Source: Raineyella sp. W15-4
Lineage (GTDB): Bacteria > Actinomycetota > Actinomycetes > Propionibacteriales > Propionibacteriaceae
Assembly (NCBI RefSeq): GCF_033170155.1
Contig: NZ_CP137079.1
Location: 3,100,001-3,164,000, forward strand
Direction: 5' to 3'
Length of the DNA stretch: 64,000 nt
Positions 62,401 to 64,000 of this stretch are shown here, in pieces. A model generated the notes under the pieces. It saw only the letters and a list, made by a program, of their open reading frames with translations, did not search any database and was not told the DNA's origin. A program made the position numbers and the translations under genes. Each line of letters begins with the position of its first letter. Within the stretch, counting starts at the first letter, position 1.

Positions 62401-64000
62401 TCAGTTTCCCTTGGCCGAGATCTGGCCGGGCACGAGTGGGCCACAGTCCCGGCCCGGCCACGCGCTGTACATGGCCGACAGGAGTTCGATCCGATTCGCG
62501 GCGCCGGCCCGGACGGTGTCGAGGTCCACTCCCGGGGGGATGGCGTCCCGGCGCACGTAGTCGAGGGAGCTGAACCCGTCCTGGAACAGCACGACGTAGT
62601 CCCGCTCGAGCCGGGGATCATCGAAGATCGCGTGCATCCAGTAGGAGTGCATGTGGATGAAGGTCGGCCGCCGGACCGCGAAGATCTCGTCGGTCAGCTG
62701 GGCATCGGTCCCGGTCGCGCGGATGCGCGCGATCTCGGGATCGGTGAGGCCGGCGAGATCGACCACCGTCATCTGGCTGGTGAGAAGGGTTCCCCCCAGG
62801 TCAGGGGCCAGCAGGGTGGACTTTGTCGCATCGATGTGGAGTTCACGCGCGTACCAGTTGAAGGTGCGCCCGTACCGGTCCGCGACCTGACATCCGGGCA
62901 CCGTCGGCTGGGCGGCGAAGGCGGTCGCGCGGGGCACGGCAGTCCACACCCAGGAGACCAGCGAGCCGATGCCCACGAGGACGACGATCACCCGGCCCGC
63001 CCGGAGGAGACGGCCGCGTCGGACCGGAGACCCGAGACACCGATCAATGGCCAGGACGACCATGGTGGCGCTCAGCACCACGAACGGAGTGGCGAACCGA
63101 TACTCCCCCATCCAGTCCGGCGCCAGGATCACGTAGATCGCCGCGGCCAGCAGCAGGGCGGTGACGAGTGGCCCCCAGGCGGGAAGTGCCGGCCGCGCGG
63201 TGTGGTCGGCCCTGCGTCTCGGCCCGTGGAGCGTACGTCTCAGTCCGTAGGCGAGGAAGACGATGACCGTGCCGAGCACGACGAAGGTCACTCCGCCGCC
63301 CGTCACCAGCACGAGGCCCCAGGCTCCGGCGGCCGCGTCCGCTGCCGTGGGGATCCCCTGGGCCTTCGCGACTGCGGTGTTGGGGACCAGCAGCCCGAAG
63401 GTCGACCACCGCCACAGCAGAAGGGCGCCGAACGGGACACCGAAGGCGAGCACCGAGGCGCCGATCCGTCCGATCGTCCGGAGGAGGGTGCCCCGGCCGG
63501 CGAGACCGAGCGCGACCAGCGGATAGACGGCCACGAAGATCACGCCGTCGGGCCGGGTGACGGCTGCCGCGAAGACCAGCAGGCCGGAGCCCACCGCCGC
63601 CGCCCAGCGGAGCCAGCTGCCTCGGGCGACGGACGCGGTGAGGAGCGCGACCAGACCGGTCACGATCGCAGCATAGAGCCCGTTCTCCAGACCACTGACC
63701 GACCAGATGACGTACGCCGGGTTGGTCGCCACCAGCACCCCGATGACGACCGCGGGCCACGGCCGCCGGGACGGCGGGACCGTCTCGCGGACGATGATGG
63801 CGATCAGGGCCAGCGTGACGACGAACAGTGCGACCCCGAGGAGCTTGACCGTCCAGACGTAGTCGGACACGCCGGCGATGACGTGGCCACGGTCGGAGAG
63901 ACCGACCCACCGCAGCCCGGCCAGGATGAGCGTCCACAGTGGGTCGGAGATCCCCTCGACCTGCGGTGATCCGGGTGTCTGGGCCATTCCTCCGCCCAGG
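62401..64000 (-). CDS. GT-C-like membrane glycosyltransferase, 5' end beyond the window
   Basis: At least 528 aa visible, about nine hydrophobic segments, then an extracytoplasmic C-terminal domain (about 375-528). The N-terminal visible words TPGSPQVEGISDPLWTLILAG match the VEGYSDPLWT-type loop of AftB-like arabinosyl/mannosyltransferases, which lies about 60 residues into complete proteins. The frame is open to position 64000, and the ATG at 63987 is preceded by in-frame LGGG codons, so the real start is probably outside. It is cotranscribed with the gene ending at 60287. Confidence 0.78.
   Translation of the reverse strand, partial: LGGGMAQTPGSPQVEGISDPLWTLILAGLRWVGLSDRGHVIAGVSDYVWTVKLLGVALFVVTLALIAIIVRETVPPSRRPWPAVVIGVLVATNPAYVIWSVSGLENGLYAAIVTGLVALLTASVARGSWLRWAAAVGSGLLVFAAAVTRPDGVIFVAVYPLVALGLAGRGTLLRTIGRIGASVLAFGVPFGALLLWRWSTFGLLVPNTAVAKAQGIPTAADAAAGAWGLVLVTGGGVTFVVLGTVIVFLAYGLRRTLHGPRRRADHTARPALPAWGPLVTALLLAAAIYVILAPDWMGEYRFATPFVVLSATMVVLAIDRCLGSPVRRGRLLRAGRVIVVLVGIGSLVSWVWTAVPRATAFAAQPTVPGCQVADRYGRTFNWYARELHIDATKSTLLAPDLGGTLLTSQMTVVDLAGLTDPEIARIRATGTDAQLTDEIFAVRRPTFIHMHSYWMHAIFDDPRLERDYVVLFQDGFSSLDYVRRDAIPPGVDLDTVRAGAANRIELLSAMYSAWPGRDCGPLVPGQISAKGN

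Overview
The window is high-GC DNA from an actinobacterium, most likely of the Propionibacteriales/Propionibacteriaceae type. GTG and TTG starts are common, there is a DtxR/IdeR-type iron box, an fba gene next to a DUF3151 gene, a class E sortase and stand-alone PspC-domain peptides. The family-level placement is an inference from gene content; no rRNA or tRNA gene was seen.

Positions 1-26500 are mainly housekeeping. They hold purC (cut by the left edge), an iron-box-controlled efeUOB iron-uptake operon, and purB and purD. Next come an AbiEi/DUF559-like gene flanked by inverted palindromic repeats, a DedA protein, a nucleoside phosphorylase, purA, DUF3151 and fba. A GntR regulator, an rRNA/tRNA methyltransferase, LemA, pyrE, a sortase, a spermidine-synthase-like protein and two PspC peptides follow. 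The block ends with a two-gene toxin-antitoxin-like operon and a three-gene amino-acid (cystine-type) ABC importer. Many intergenic gaps here carry hairpins or short tandem repeats.

Positions 26900-64000 form a large surface-polysaccharide region, with GC visibly lower around 30900-34200. It encodes GDP-mannose 4,6-dehydratase and GDP-L-fucose synthase with a GT11 fucosyltransferase-like protein, several GT2 and GT4 glycosyltransferases, a CgeB-like protein, an NAD-dependent epimerase, an MsbA/PglK-like ABC exporter and a Wzy-like polymerase. It also encodes a CMP-nonulosonate cytidylyltransferase, a four-part CBS-NeuB-SAF-TIM-barrel fusion, a low-molecular-weight tyrosine phosphatase, a Wzz/BY-kinase and two large membrane proteins. 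A frameshifted acyltransferase 3 pseudogene and a Tat-type secreted protein lie in the same block. Together these suggest a fucose- and nonulosonate-containing capsule or exopolysaccharide made by a polymerase- and kinase-regulated route. No initiating phosphoglycosyltransferase is visible in the window.

Toxin-antitoxin or defence-like genes are scattered through both parts: the AbiEi/DUF559 gene, the Phd/HicB-like pair, VapBC and AbiE. The most striking is the AbiE pair at 56560-58179. It is bounded by a perfect 72-bp direct repeat, one copy of which is the 5' end of the neighbouring nucleotidyltransferase gene, as if a 1.69-kb cassette had inserted into a divergent promoter region with a long target duplication. 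A second unusual feature is a family of three 34-56 nt palindromes (8019, 9171 and 19409) with stem-preserving substitutions, each just 3' of a minus-strand gene.
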